Below, piece by piece: positions 6,289 through 16,500 of a stretch of DNA of 37,307 bases. The translations under genes were made by a program, and so were the position numbers. The stretch is taken from positions 1 to 37,307 of the forward strand of contig NZ_KK214995.1 in NCBI RefSeq assembly GCF_000633935.1. Direction: 5' to 3'. Below the pieces are notes generated by a model. That model saw only the letters and a program-made list of their open reading frames with translations, ran no database searches and was not told the origin of the DNA. The DNA is from Ectothiorhodospira haloalkaliphila ATCC 51935. GTDB lineage: Bacteria > Pseudomonadota > Gammaproteobacteria > Ectothiorhodospirales > Ectothiorhodospiraceae. Position 1 is the first letter of the stretch; every line of letters starts with the position of its first letter.

Positions 6289-8402
6289 TGGACGAAACCT
6301 GGTTCAGCGGCGTTGAGCCCGTGCACGCCATCCGCGGACGGGTGCGTTTTCGCTACCGACGACGTCCGTCGATGCCCGCCGAGGGTCGTCGCATCTGCTC
6401 GGCGGTGGCCTCCATCGAAGGGGTGGAGTCCGTGCGCGTCAACGAGCGAATCGATTCGCTGGTGATCCGCTTTGAACCGGAGGTGACCGACCTGTCCCGC
6501 CTGCGGGAGGGCATTCTGTCGCTGACTGCCCCGCCGCTGTCGCGCAACGCCGGCCGCAGTCGCAATGACGAGGCCAGCCTGCTGGCGGTGGGATTCGGGG
6601 GGGTGACCCTGATGCTGACCCGCTGGTTGCCCCCCTGGCTGCAACTTCCCCTGTCGATTGCCATCGCCCTGCCGGTACTGGGGGCGGCGGTGCGCGATCT
6701 GTTCCGCCAGGGGATCACCTCTCATGTTCTCGAGGCGCTGGCGGTGATCATCTCCATTGCCCGCCGCGACTACTTTGCCGCCAACACCACCGCCTTCCTG
6801 CTGGCACTGGGGGAGTATCTGGAACACTCCATCCAGCGTCGTTCCGACGATCTGCTCAAGCATCTGATGCGCCCGGGCGATACCGAGGTCTGGGTGGAAC
6901 GGGATGGGGTGGAACTGCTGGTGGATGCGCGGCAGGTACGTACCGGTGATACGGTCATCGCCGCCACCGGCACGGTGATCCCCGTGGATGGCACGGTGCT
7001 GGGGGGCGAGGCGCTGGTGAACGAGTCCACCATGACCGGCGAGAGCGTACCCGTGACCCGTCGTCGCGGCGATACGGCGCTGTCGGGCACCCTGGTGCAG
7101 GAAGGGCGCATCCGCATCTACGCCGAGCGGGTGGGGCGCCATGCCGCGGCGGCCCGGATTGCCGACTTCGTGGAGCACTCTCTGGAGGCCAAGAGCAACA
7201 CGCAGCTGGAGGCGGCCAGGCTGGCGGATCGACTGGTCCCCATGGTGCTGGGGCTCTCGGGTGGCACCTGGGTGGTGTCCCAGGATACCGAGCGGGTGGC
7301 GGCGGTGCTGCAGGCGGACTACTCCTGTGCGCTCAAGCTGGCCACCCCCGTGGCGTTCAAGTCCGCCATGTACCGGGCGGGTCAGTCGGGCATGCTGGTC
7401 AAGGGGGCCACGGCGCTGGAAAAACTCGCCGAGGCCGACACCTTCGTGTTCGACAAGACCGGCACCCTCAGCAGCGGTCAGCTGCAGGTCACCGATTCCA
7501 TCGCCTTCGACAGTCAGTACACCTCCGAGGACCTGATCAACATGGCCGCCTCGGTGGAGGAGCATTATTTTCATCCCATGGCCATGGCGGTGGTGGAGGC
7601 GGCGGAGCGGTTGCCGCATCAGCAACACTTCAATCATAAGGAAGTGGAGTTCATTGTGGCTCATGGGGTGGCCAGCAGCATCGAGGGCCGGCGCATCGTG
7701 GTGGGCTCCCGACATTTCCTGGAGGAACACGAAGGGATCGACATGGAACCCTTCTCGGCCGTGATCGAGCGCCTGCGGAACGATGGCAAGACGCTGCTCT
7801 ACATCGGCTATGGTGGTGAGTTGCTGGGGGTGCTGGCGCTCAAGGACACGCTACGCTCCAATGCCGCGGCCACCGTGCAGCGGTTGCGACAGCTGGGCGT
7901 GGGCCGGGTGATCATGCTCACGGGGGATCAGCCGGAACGGGCCCGCCTCATGGCGGAACACCTGGGGCTGGATGACTACCGGGCGGGGCTCATGCCCGAG
8001 GATAAGGCACTGGCCCTGAAGAACCTGGCGGGAGAGGGTGCCCGCATTGCCTTCGTGGGAGATGGCATCAACGATGCCCCGGCCCTGTCGGGGGCCCATG
8101 TGGGCATGGCCATGCATCATGGGGCGGATGTGGCGCGTCTGGCGGCGGACATCACGCTGCTGGAGGATGATATCGCCCGGGTGGCCGATGCCAAGGCCCT
8201 GGCCCTGGCCACGCGTGGGCTGGTGGACAGTAATTTCAAGCTCACCGTGGGGTTGAATACGGGCATTCTCTCCGCCGCCGCCTTCGGGTTGCTGAATCCG
8301 GTGGCGGCCTCGGCGCTGCACAATGGCAGCACCATCGGCATTCTTTTGCGTGCCCTGGCCGGCGCCGGCTTGTCACGGGGGCAGGCTGCCCGGGCAGCCT
8401 GA
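6288..8402 (+). CDS. fezB: P1B-type ATPase, FezB-like (704 aa)
   Basis: A heavy-metal-transporting P-type ATPase. An HMA-like N-terminus (residues 11-65) carries HAIRGRVRFRYRRRP in place of CxxC. Then come paired membrane helices from about 95, the actuator loop with TGES (250-253), an ion-site helix DYSCALKLATP (SCA at 346-348 instead of CPC/SPC/TPC), DKTGT with the phosphorylated D389, EEHYFHPMA (the HP motif) and the hinge GDGINDAPAL near residue 590. The SCA-type site and arginine-rich non-CxxC N-terminus fit the P1B-6 class that includes FezB of ferrosomes, which loads iron into membrane-bound compartments. The start at 6288 overlaps the previous stop; GTG at 6285 is also possible. Substrate iron is inferred from class and context. 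Confidence 0.8.
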   Translation: MDETWFSGVEPVHAIRGRVRFRYRRRPSMPAEGRRICSAVASIEGVESVRVNERIDSLVIRFEPEVTDLSRLREGILSLTAPPLSRNAGRSRNDEASLLAVGFGGVTLMLTRWLPPWLQLPLSIAIALPVLGAAVRDLFRQGITSHVLEALAVIISIARRDYFAANTTAFLLALGEYLEHSIQRRSDDLLKHLMRPGDTEVWVERDGVELLVDARQVRTGDTVIAATGTVIPVDGTVLGGEALVNESTMTGESVPVTRRRGDTALSGTLVQEGRIRIYAERVGRHAAAARIADFVEHSLEAKSNTQLEAARLADRLVPMVLGLSGGTWVVSQDTERVAAVLQADYSCALKLATPVAFKSAMYRAGQSGMLVKGATALEKLAEADTFVFDKTGTLSSGQLQVTDSIAFDSQYTSEDLINMAASVEEHYFHPMAMAVVEAAERLPHQQHFNHKEVEFIVAHGVASSIEGRRIVVGSRHFLEEHEGIDMEPFSAVIERLRNDGKTLLYIGYGGELLGVLALKDTLRSNAAATVQRLRQLGVGRVIMLTGDQPERARLMAEHLGLDDYRAGLMPEDKALALKNLAGEGARIAFVGDGINDAPALSGAHVGMAMHHGADVARLAADITLLEDDIARVADAKALALATRGLVDSNFKLTVGLNTGILSAAAFGLLNPVAASALHNGSTIGILLRALAGAGLSRGQAARAA

Positions 8403-8444
8403 GCCTGCCAGGCATCGTCATGCAGTCCCTTTTTGTGTTTTATT

Positions 8445-8461
8445 TGATTGAATGATTATCA
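8445..8461. promoter_or_regulatory. Fur-like box upstream of the FMN-binding lipoprotein
   Basis: TGATTGAATGATTATCA contains, read on the minus strand, TGATAATCATT, a perfect left half and centre of the 7-1-7 Fur motif, with a degraded right half. It lies 18 bases before the start of the lipoprotein gene and overlaps the expected promoter zone in an AT-rich stretch. Iron-dependent repression of the downstream gene is inferred. Confidence 0.55.
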
Positions 8462-8479
8462 CTAAAAAGGAGAAAATCC

Positions 8480-8932
8480 ATGTCATTGAGATGTCGTTGG
8501 CCCGTGATCATTGCGCTGCCATTCATGCTGGCGGGCTGCTGGGGCCCGGAAACGGGGGAGCAGGCACCGGTTTATGAAGATGGCACCTACCGGGGTGGTT
8601 TCTTCGACCGTGACCAGATACAGGTGGGGGTGCAACTCACCCTGGAAAACAACCGTGTGACCGCCGCCGGCTTCCGCCAACTGGCCTATGGGGGGACGGA
8701 TTATCGACTGGCCGAGGAGGGTTTGCCCCTGGGGATTGCCGACCAGTACCGTGAACTGCTGGATCACATGCTGGGCAAGGACATCAACGAGGTCATCCCG
8801 GAGCTGTACTCACCCGGGGAGGTGGTGACGGAAAACGCGGAAGTGGACGGTTTCACCTCGGCCACCATCCGTTCGTCCAAGGTGATTTCAGCCATACGGG
8901 ATGCCCTGAACCGCGGCGTGTACAGCTACTGA
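8480..8932 (+). CDS. Lipoprotein with FMN_bind domain, probably flavinylated (150 aa)
   Basis: The ATG at 8480 follows AGGAG. A lipoprotein signal ends in the lipobox MLAGC with C20 as the acylated cysteine. The mature part begins YEDGTYRGG, as many FMN_bind domains do, and ends with DGFTSATIRSSKVISAIRDAL. D123-x-x-T126-S-A-T129 matches the covalent flavinylation motif Dxx(S/T)gAT except for serine at the small-residue position. FMN is attached to such threonines by ApbE, which is not in the window. The protein would be a one-electron carrier outside the cytoplasmic membrane. With a Fur-like box upstream it could serve extracytoplasmic ferric reduction; that role is inference. Confidence 0.75.
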   Translation: MSLRCRWPVIIALPFMLAGCWGPETGEQAPVYEDGTYRGGFFDRDQIQVGVQLTLENNRVTAAGFRQLAYGGTDYRLAEEGLPLGIADQYRELLDHMLGKDINEVIPELYSPGEVVTENAEVDGFTSATIRSSKVISAIRDALNRGVYSY

Positions 8933-8995
8933 GGAGGGGGGGTGGTGGCCCGGCCCCCGGGTTCGGCATCACCCGTCCGCTCCCTTGAGCGCTCA

Positions 8996-11560
8996 TCATT
9001 CTTCCCAGCGTGAGCCCGTTTCCTCGGGCGTGGGCGAGGGCGCGGCCTCAAAGGGTGTGAGGCGCAGGAAGGCGTCCAGATGTCTCCCCGCCAGTTCCTC
9101 GTGGCCGTGGCGGCCAAGCACCCGGTAGTGATAATAGTGCCGACCCGCATGCACATAACCCTGTTCGCGCTGTTGCAGCCGGGACAGGTAGGGATCCCGG
9201 TGAGGGGGCACCTGCCGGGAGAGGGCTTCGTACAGGGAGCCCAGCTCCGCACCGATCACCCAGCGAGCCTCCCCCGTATGCACACGCCGCTGGGAACGGG
9301 GCGCACCGTATTCCACCACCGGCCGGTTACGGGTGTTGACCGGATAATCGTCGAACACCTCACTCAGCCCCACATTGCCGGCATAAAAGCGCAACGACAC
9401 GGCTTGCAATAACGGCGCCGGCAGGTCCGGATTGCCGGCCAGTGCCCGGCCATGCCGGACCAGGACATCCGGGTCCAGTGTGACATCCGCTTCGGTGCCC
9501 ACCAGGGCCAGGATGGAACCCGTGGGGAACATGTCACCGCGCCAGGCCACCACCTGGGGGAAGACTTCCTGCATGGTGCGCCCGATACTGCCCAGCTCCC
9601 GTTCGGTGAGCTGATAAAGGGGCAACCATTGGACAAACAGGCCACCGTCCGCCAGGCGCTCACGGGCCACCTGGTAGTGCTCACGGGTGTAAAGATTGCC
9701 CGTTCCCGCCTTCCAGGGAGTGAACAGGTCACTGATGATCAAATCGTAACGGTGGCTGGCGTGACGCAGGCAATGGTGCCCATCCTGGGCACGTACCGTG
9801 ACGCGCTCGTCCTGGAAAAGTCCGTTGTTCCAGGGAGCAAAGTGGATGCTGGCCAGTTCCACCACCTCCGGCAGGATCTCGCACACATCCACCCGTTCCA
9901 CCGGGAACATCAGGCTGGTGCCTGCCGTGATGCCCGTGCCCATGCCCAGGTAAAAGACATGGCGGGGGTCCGGGTGGGTCATCATGGGGATCAGGGTGCG
10001 GTTGCGTTCCGACTCCAGCGACGTGGTGCCCCCCAGGGTGTAGTAGTTGTTCACGCGCAGCACACGGTGATCACCCCATTGCACCACGGTGGCCGTGGCA
10101 TGGCTGCCTTCGCGCACATCCAGAAGGGACTCACCGGCCGTCGGGTCCAGGCGGGACACGCTCAGCCCCTGGGGATGCCAGACCAGCAAGGCCAGGCAGA
10201 CAGCCGCCAGCGGGGTGGCCCCGGCGAGGCGCCAGGGAGCGGGGGCCGAGGAGCGCCAGATGAGCCAGACGACCAGCGCCGGGTAGACGGCGGCGAACAC
10301 CAACAAGCTGCCGGTCACGCCGACCCAGGGCAGCAGGACAAAGCCCGCCGCCAGTGAACCGACGATGGCCCCGGAGGTGTTGGCCGCCACCAGTTGCCCG
10401 ATGATCCGGCCCGGTTCCGGTCGGGATGCCTCCACGGCCCGCAACAGATAGGGCAGGACTGCGCCCAGCAGGATGCCCGGCAGCACCATCACCGCGATCG
10501 CCGTGGCCGACACGGCGGCCAGGTATTCCCGCCAGCCGGCCCCGGCCCCCACGTAGTTGAGTCCGTCGGTGGCGGCATGAAAGGCCCAGGGCGAGGCCGC
10601 AATCACGACGGCCGACAGGAGCAACAGTACGCCAAGCACACCATGAGGGGGCAGACGCTGGATGCGGGCCAGGGCGTTGGCCATCAGTGACCCCAGGGAC
10701 AGGGCGACCAGGAAAGACACCAGCACGATGGCATAGGTGTAAACGGAATTCTGCAGCACTTGGGCAAAGAGTCTTGTCCAGAGCACCTCCACGCCCAGGG
10801 TGGCCAGGCCCGAGGCGAAGGCGATCACCCCCACCATGCGCGGCGGCAATGACGGCCAGCGGGCAACCGAGGCGGCGGCTGAGGCTGGCGAAGGGGATGG
10901 CGTGGAAGAAGGGGCGCTCTCGCCCGCGCGCGCCAGGATACGGCGCGCCAGAACGATGGCGATGATGCCAACGGTCAGGTCGATGCCAATGGCCAGCAGA
11001 TAGGCTCCGTGAAAACCCAGCAGCATGGGCAGGGCAAAGCCGGCCGCCAGTGCCCCCACGGCGGAACCGAAGGTGTTGAGGGCATACAGGGCCGTGCCGG
11101 TGGTGGACAGTCGTCCCACCACGCGGACCATGAACTGCCCCATCATGGGCAGGGTGCCCCCCATCAGGAAGGCCGGCGGGAACAGGATCACCGCAGCCAG
11201 ACCCGCCTTGAGGGCCTGGTCGGCCACCGGATGGTCTCCGGCCAGGGCATAGAGCGCCGGGTACAGGCTGTGGTACAGGTCAGTGAGGAAGAAATGGCCC
11301 AGGGCGGTCAGGGCGACGGCCACCTCCAGGGCACCGAAGGCGGCCAGGGCCGATCTCACCCGAGGCGCCATGCGTCCCCAGAACCAGCCGCCCACGGCCA
11401 GTCCGGCAAAGAACACCGCAATGGCCAGCGCCGCCGCCTGGGCCGTGCTGCCAAACAGCAGGCCCAGTTCCCGAACCCACAGCACCTGATAGACCAGCGC
11501 GGCAAAGCCCGACAGAAAGAACAGGGCGGCGATGGCCCAGCGAAGCGGTGTCGACACCAT
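8996..11560 (-). CDS. Membrane-fused spermidine synthase-like protein (854 aa)
   Basis: The first about 480 residues form a multi-spanning membrane domain of roughly 13-14 hydrophobic helices starting SGFAALVYQVLWVRELG, the typical opening of the membrane polyamine-synthase-like family. The C-terminal half is a Rossmann methyltransferase/spermidine synthase-type domain with YLGMGTGITAG (cofactor loop), VDVCEILPEVVELA (acidic residue after the second strand) and YDLIISDLFTPW (catalytic-strand D). The last about 130 residues are a less conserved tail. Known relatives are often annotated as fused MFS/spermidine synthase, and their product is mostly untested. A Fur-like box lies directly upstream. 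It converges with the FMN-binding lipoprotein gene, 63 bases apart. Confidence 0.75.
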   Translation of the reverse strand: MVSTPLRWAIAALFFLSGFAALVYQVLWVRELGLLFGSTAQAAALAIAVFFAGLAVGGWFWGRMAPRVRSALAAFGALEVAVALTALGHFFLTDLYHSLYPALYALAGDHPVADQALKAGLAAVILFPPAFLMGGTLPMMGQFMVRVVGRLSTTGTALYALNTFGSAVGALAAGFALPMLLGFHGAYLLAIGIDLTVGIIAIVLARRILARAGESAPSSTPSPSPASAAASVARWPSLPPRMVGVIAFASGLATLGVEVLWTRLFAQVLQNSVYTYAIVLVSFLVALSLGSLMANALARIQRLPPHGVLGVLLLLSAVVIAASPWAFHAATDGLNYVGAGAGWREYLAAVSATAIAVMVLPGILLGAVLPYLLRAVEASRPEPGRIIGQLVAANTSGAIVGSLAAGFVLLPWVGVTGSLLVFAAVYPALVVWLIWRSSAPAPWRLAGATPLAAVCLALLVWHPQGLSVSRLDPTAGESLLDVREGSHATATVVQWGDHRVLRVNNYYTLGGTTSLESERNRTLIPMMTHPDPRHVFYLGMGTGITAGTSLMFPVERVDVCEILPEVVELASIHFAPWNNGLFQDERVTVRAQDGHHCLRHASHRYDLIISDLFTPWKAGTGNLYTREHYQVARERLADGGLFVQWLPLYQLTERELGSIGRTMQEVFPQVVAWRGDMFPTGSILALVGTEADVTLDPDVLVRHGRALAGNPDLPAPLLQAVSLRFYAGNVGLSEVFDDYPVNTRNRPVVEYGAPRSQRRVHTGEARWVIGAELGSLYEALSRQVPPHRDPYLSRLQQREQGYVHAGRHYYHYRVLGRHGHEELAGRHLDAFLRLTPFEAAPSPTPEETGSRWEE

Positions 11561-11577
11561 GGGGAATTCCGAGTCAG

Positions 11578-11594
11578 TGAATGATAATCAACCC
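11578..11594. promoter_or_regulatory. Fur-like box upstream of the spermidine synthase-like gene
   Basis: ATGATAATCA at 11581-11590 is a ten-base exact match to the centre of the Fur consensus, about 20 bases upstream of the minus-strand start at 11560. Flanking bases match only partly. The position suits repression of the minus-strand gene; the nearest plus-strand gene starts 165 bases away. Confidence 0.5.
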
Positions 11595-11755
11595 GTTATG
11601 GTATTGGATAACCTGCTCGAGGGACAGGCCTCATTGGTTCACATCCGCCACCCGGGTACACTGCAGATGACCGCTCGACCTTGCGTGAGCCCCAGCCGAA
11701 AGCGGTGCGGGCGTCTTGCCGGGTCCTGTCTTTCGGATCGAATCAGGGGCATCGG

Positions 11756-11920
11756 ATGAGCCACGCCAAACCCAACCTGCCCACGAAGACCTGTGTGGTC
11801 TGCGGCCGCCCGTTTGCCTGGCGGCGCAAGTGGGCCCGCGTCTGGGATGAGGTACGCTACTGTTCCGAGCGCTGTCGTCGGCAACGGGGATCGGTCGGTG
11901 CGGCCAGGGGGCCGCCATGA
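11756..11920 (+). CDS. DUF2256 small cysteine-rich protein (54 aa)
   Basis: A short protein beginning [20 protein letters not shown] and continuing [21 protein letters not shown]. The CxxC...CxxxC pattern suggests a zinc ribbon, and the whole sequence is characteristic of the DUF2256 family. Its stop overlaps the start of the photolyase gene (ATGA), a coupling often seen for this family. Function is unknown; a role in the folding, cofactor supply or DNA interaction of the photolyase is possible but unproven. Confidence 0.85.
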   Translation: MSHAKPNLPTKTCVVCGRPFAWRRKWARVWDEVRYCSERCRRQRGSVGAARGPP

Positions 11921-13446
11921 CCACCTTGCGTCTGGTACTCGGCGATCAGCTCAACGCATCGCACCCCTGGTTTCGCCAGCCGGATGACGGTTGCGTTGTG
12001 GTGATGATGGAGATCCGCAGCGAGACCGACTACGTGATCCATCACGCGCAGAAGGTGCTGGCCATCTTTGCGGCCATGCGCCGCTTCGCCGAGGCCCTGC
12101 GGGCTGCCGGCCACCGTGTTCACTACCTGCGTATTGGCGACTCCGAGAATCGGCAAGGCTTCGCAGCCAATCTCCAGTGGCTGGCTGCACATTACCAGGC
12201 GACCCGGTTCGAGCGCATGGAGGCCGATGAATGGCGCGTGGAACGGCTGCTTGATGAGGCCTCAGCCCGGCTCGGCCTGCCCAGCACGGTGGTGGATGCG
12301 GCGCATTTTCTTTGCGAGCGGGGTGAACTGGCCCAGGCCTTCAGCAGCGAGCGGGTGCCACGCCTGGAGTATTTCTATCGTGACATGCGCCGCCGCCATG
12401 GCCTGTTGCTGGATGACCACCAGAAGCCGGTGGGTGGGCGCTGGAACTTCGATGCCGACAACCGTGCCCGCTGGCCGGGGGAGCCACCCACCCCCGACTG
12501 GCCATGGGCGCCCACGGATGTCTCGGCACTTTGGCAGGAGATCGTCGCCGCCGGAGTGCGCACCCTGGGGGAGCCTGGTGCCGATGCGCTGGCCTGGCCG
12601 TTGACCCGATCTCAGGCGCGTGCAGGGCTGCAGGCGTTCATCAAACAGGCCTTGCCGCATTTTGGTCGTTTTCAGGATGCCATGAGCACCCGGGAGCCGT
12701 TGCTGTTCCATTCGGGGCTTTCGTTCGCTCTCAATACCAAGATGCTGCATCCACGGGAGGTGATCGATGCGGCGCTGGAGGCCTTTGAGGCAGGCGCCGT
12801 GGATATCGCCGCCTGTGAGGGATTTGTGCGCCAGATTCTCGGCTGGCGCGAATATGTGCGGGGCGTCTACTGGAGCCGCATGCCGGATTACGCGCAGACC
12901 AACGCCCTGCAGGCCCGCCGGCCCTTGCCCCGCTGGTACTGGACGGGTGAGACGCACATGGCCTGTCTGCGCCACGCCATAGGCCAGTCCCTGCGCCTGG
13001 CCTACGCACATCATATTCAGCGGTTGATGATCACCGGCAATTTCGCCCTGCTGGCGGGGTGCGATCCGGACGCGGTGGACGCCTGGTATCTGGGGATCTA
13101 CATCGATGCCTTTGAATGGGTGGAGATGCCCAACACCCGTGGCATGAGCCAGTATGCCGACGGTGGGCTGGTGGCGAGCAAGCCTTACGCTGCCTCGGCC
13201 AGCTACATCAAGCGCCAATCGGACTATTGCAAGGGCTGCCGGTATGCCGCCACCCGCCGGCACGGGGATGATGCCTGCCCGTTCAATGCGCTCTACTGGG
13301 ATTTCATGCTTCGCCACGAGGCGGATTTTGCCAGCAACCCGCGCATGGCCATGCCGTACCGCGCCTGGAAGCGCATGGATGAGCCGGAGCGCACGGCCAC
13401 CCTGGAACACGCTCATCGCCTGCTTGAGCGGCTCGATACCCTGTGA
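11917..13446 (+). CDS. FeS bacterial cryptochrome/photolyase, PhrB type (509 aa)
   Basis: A photolyase of the iron-sulfur bacterial branch, which repairs (6-4) photoproducts in DNA with blue light. It begins [16 protein letters not shown], typical of this branch. Four cysteines, at 350 (MACLRHA), 438 and 441 (YCKGC) and 454 (DACPFN), fall at the same positions I recall for the 4Fe-4S ligands of Agrobacterium PhrB. FAD-site segments are also visible ([37 protein letters not shown]). The length matches the family. It overlaps the DUF2256 gene by four bases. No light- or SOS-type operator was recognised. Confidence 0.92.
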   Translation: MTTLRLVLGDQLNASHPWFRQPDDGCVVVMMEIRSETDYVIHHAQKVLAIFAAMRRFAEALRAAGHRVHYLRIGDSENRQGFAANLQWLAAHYQATRFERMEADEWRVERLLDEASARLGLPSTVVDAAHFLCERGELAQAFSSERVPRLEYFYRDMRRRHGLLLDDHQKPVGGRWNFDADNRARWPGEPPTPDWPWAPTDVSALWQEIVAAGVRTLGEPGADALAWPLTRSQARAGLQAFIKQALPHFGRFQDAMSTREPLLFHSGLSFALNTKMLHPREVIDAALEAFEAGAVDIAACEGFVRQILGWREYVRGVYWSRMPDYAQTNALQARRPLPRWYWTGETHMACLRHAIGQSLRLAYAHHIQRLMITGNFALLAGCDPDAVDAWYLGIYIDAFEWVEMPNTRGMSQYADGGLVASKPYAASASYIKRQSDYCKGCRYAATRRHGDDACPFNALYWDFMLRHEADFASNPRMAMPYRAWKRMDEPERTATLEHAHRLLERLDTL

Positions 13447-13529
13447 TCATCTGCAGGGCCAATGCGCCATGTCCTCGGTCGCAGCCGAAGGAGTAGTACA
13501 ATTCCGGTCGTTCGACACAAGGGGAGCCA

Positions 13530-16500
13530 ATGATGCAGCATCGGCAGGAACAGCGTTGGCAGTTCTGGATCGATCGGGGCGGCACGTTCACCGATGTGAT
13601 CGGTCGTCGGCCGGACGGCAGCATGGTCATGCACAAGCTGCTGTCCGAGCACCCGGAGCGCTACCGGGATGCGGCCCTGCAGGGTATTCGCGATCTGCTG
13701 GGCCTGGAGCCGGAGGACGCCATTCCGCCGGAGCGGCTGGAGTCGGTGAAGATGGGCACCACCGTGGCCACCAACGCCTTGCTGGAGCGCAAGGGGGAGC
13801 CCACGGTGTTCGTCACCACCCGGGGCTTTGCCGATGTCCTGCGCATTGGCTACCAGAACCGGCCGGACATCTTCGCCCTGGATATCCGGCTGCCCGAGCA
13901 GCTCTACCGGCGGGTGGTGGAAGTGGATGAGCGCATCGCCGCCGACGGCACGGTGCTGGCCGCACCGGATCCGCAACAGGTGCGCACCGCCCTGAATGAG
14001 GCGCGGGTCGCCGGTTGTACCGCCTGCGCCATCGCTTTCATGCACGGGTATCGCTACACCGCCCATGAGGAACAGGTGGCTGCCCTGGCCCGCGAAGCGG
14101 GTTTAGAGCAGATCAGCGTCTCGCATCAGGTGAGTCCGCTCATGCGCCTGGTGGGCCGGGGGGATACCACGGTGGTGGACGCGTATCTCTCGCCCATCCT
14201 CAAGCGCTATGCCGAGCAGGTGGCCGCGGAGCTGGGCGGCACCCGCCTGATGTTCATGAAGAGCGACGGCGGGCTCACCGATGCCCGCTGGTTCGAAGGC
14301 AAGGACGCGATCCTCTCGGGGCCGGCCGGCGGGATTGTCGGTTGCGTGCGCACCGCCATGATGGCGGGTTTCGAGCAGATCATCGGCTTCGACATGGGTG
14401 GCACGTCCACCGACGTCGCCCATTATAACGGCGAGTTCGAGCGCAGCTTCGAGACAGTGATCGGCGGCGTGCGCATGCGCGTGCCCATGATGCGCATCCA
14501 CACCGTGGCTGCCGGCGGCGGCTCCTGCCTTGGGTTCGATGGCAGCCGCTACCGGGTCGGCCCGGAGTCCGCAGGGGCGGACCCGGGGCCGGCCTGTTAT
14601 CGCCGTGGCGGCCCGCTCACCGTGACCGACTGCAACGTCATGCTGGGCCGGCTGCAGCCGGCGTTCTTCCCGCGCGTGTTCGGCCCCGACGGTGACGAAC
14701 CCCTGGATGCCGACGTGACCCGCGAGGCCTTCCGGGAACTTGCCGAACGCATCCACCGGGAGACCGGCGATGCGCGCAGTCCGGAAGAGGTGGCCGAAGG
14801 CTACCTGCGCATCGCCGTGGAGAACATGGCCAATGCCATCAAGCAGATCTCCGTGCAGCGGGGGCATGACATCACGGGCTACACCCTGAACTGTTTCGGC
14901 GGTGCCGGCGGCCAGCATGCCTGCCGGGTGGCCGAGGCCCTGGGCATGGCCCGGGTTCTGGTGCATCCCTTCGCCGGGGTGCTGTCCGCCTACGGCATGG
15001 GCCTGGCGGATCTCACCACCCTGCGGGAACTGGCCGTGGATGCGCCGCTGCAGGCCGACACCCTCAAGCGACTGGCGCCGCGTCTGGAATGGGCCGAGGG
15101 CGAGGGCCGGGAGGAACTCCTGGCCCAGGGCGCCCCTGCGGATGGTCTGCGTGCGGTGCACAAGCTGCAGCTACGCTACGAGGGCACCGACACCGCACTG
15201 CTGGTGGATCACGGTGATGCCAAGCAGGTGCGGGCAGATTTCGAGACCCTGCATCGCACCCGCTTCGGGTTCACCATGCCGGACAAGCGGGTGATGATCG
15301 CCGCCGCGGTGGTCGAGGTGATCAGCAGTGATGGCGCCCTCGGCAGGGAGCCAGAGCGACCCCCGCGTGGGGCAGGTGAAGGTCCGGATGCCCTGGGGCA
15401 GGTGGAGGCCTGGATGGAGGGCGCCTGGCGCAGCGTGCCCGTCCATGACCGCGAGACCCTGGCCCCCGGGGACCGCATCGACGGCCCGGCCATCATCCGC
15501 GATCCGGTGTCCACCATCGTGGTGGAGCCGGGCTGGTCACTGGGGGTCAACCCCTACGGCCACCTGCTGCTGGACCGGCAGGCCGCCACCGCGACCGCCC
15601 GTGTGGGCACCGAGGCGGATCCGGTGATGCTGGAGGTGTTCAACAACCTGTTCATGAGTGTCGCCGAGCAGATGGGCGTGACGCTGCAGAACACCGCCCA
15701 GTCCGCCAACATCAAGGAGCGGCTGGATTTCTCCTGCGCCGTGTTCGACTCCGATGGCGGTCTGGTGGCCAATGCGCCCCATGTGCCGGTGCATCTGGGC
15801 TCCATGGGCGAGAGCGTGCGCGCCATCATCCACGCCCGCCGGGGCACGATGCGGCCCGGCGACGTGTTCATGCTCAACAATCCGTACCAGGGCGGTACCC
15901 ATCTACCGGACATCACCGTGGTGACGCCGGTGTTCGATGATGCCGGTGACGAGATCATCTTCCATGTGGCCAGCCGCGCCCACCATGCGGATGTGGGCGG
16001 TCTCACCCCGGGCTCAATGCCGCCCCACAGCCGCCATATCGACGAAGAGGGCGTGCTCATCACCAATGTGCAGGTGCTCGATGCCGGCGAGTGGCGGGAG
16101 CAGGCCCTGCGGGATCTCTTCGGCAACGGCCGCTATCCCGCCCGCAACATCGAGCAGAACCTGAGCGATCTGCGTGCCCAGATTGCCGCCAACAATCGCG
16201 GCGTCAACGAACTGCGCGGGCTGGTCAGTCAGTACGGTCTGGATGGTGTGCACGCCTACATGGCCCATGTCCAGGCCAATGCCGCCGAGCAGGTGCGTCG
16301 GGTGCTGGACGTGCTCGGCGATGGCGCCTGGGAAAAGCGCCTGGACAACGGTGCCGTGGTGCGGGTGGCCATCCGCGTGGACCGCGAGGCACGCTCGGCC
16401 GTGGTGGACTTCACCGGCTCCAGCCCCCAGCAGGACAGCAACTTCAACGCCCCCCGGGCGGTGACCCGGGCGGCGGTGTTGTATGTGCTGCGCACCCTGG

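Noticed and set aside
6282-7730. Minus-strand open frame (482 codons) opposite the P-type ATPase
   Set aside because: A histidine/glycine-rich translation typical of antisense frames in high-GC genes; the ATPase motifs are unambiguous on the plus strand.
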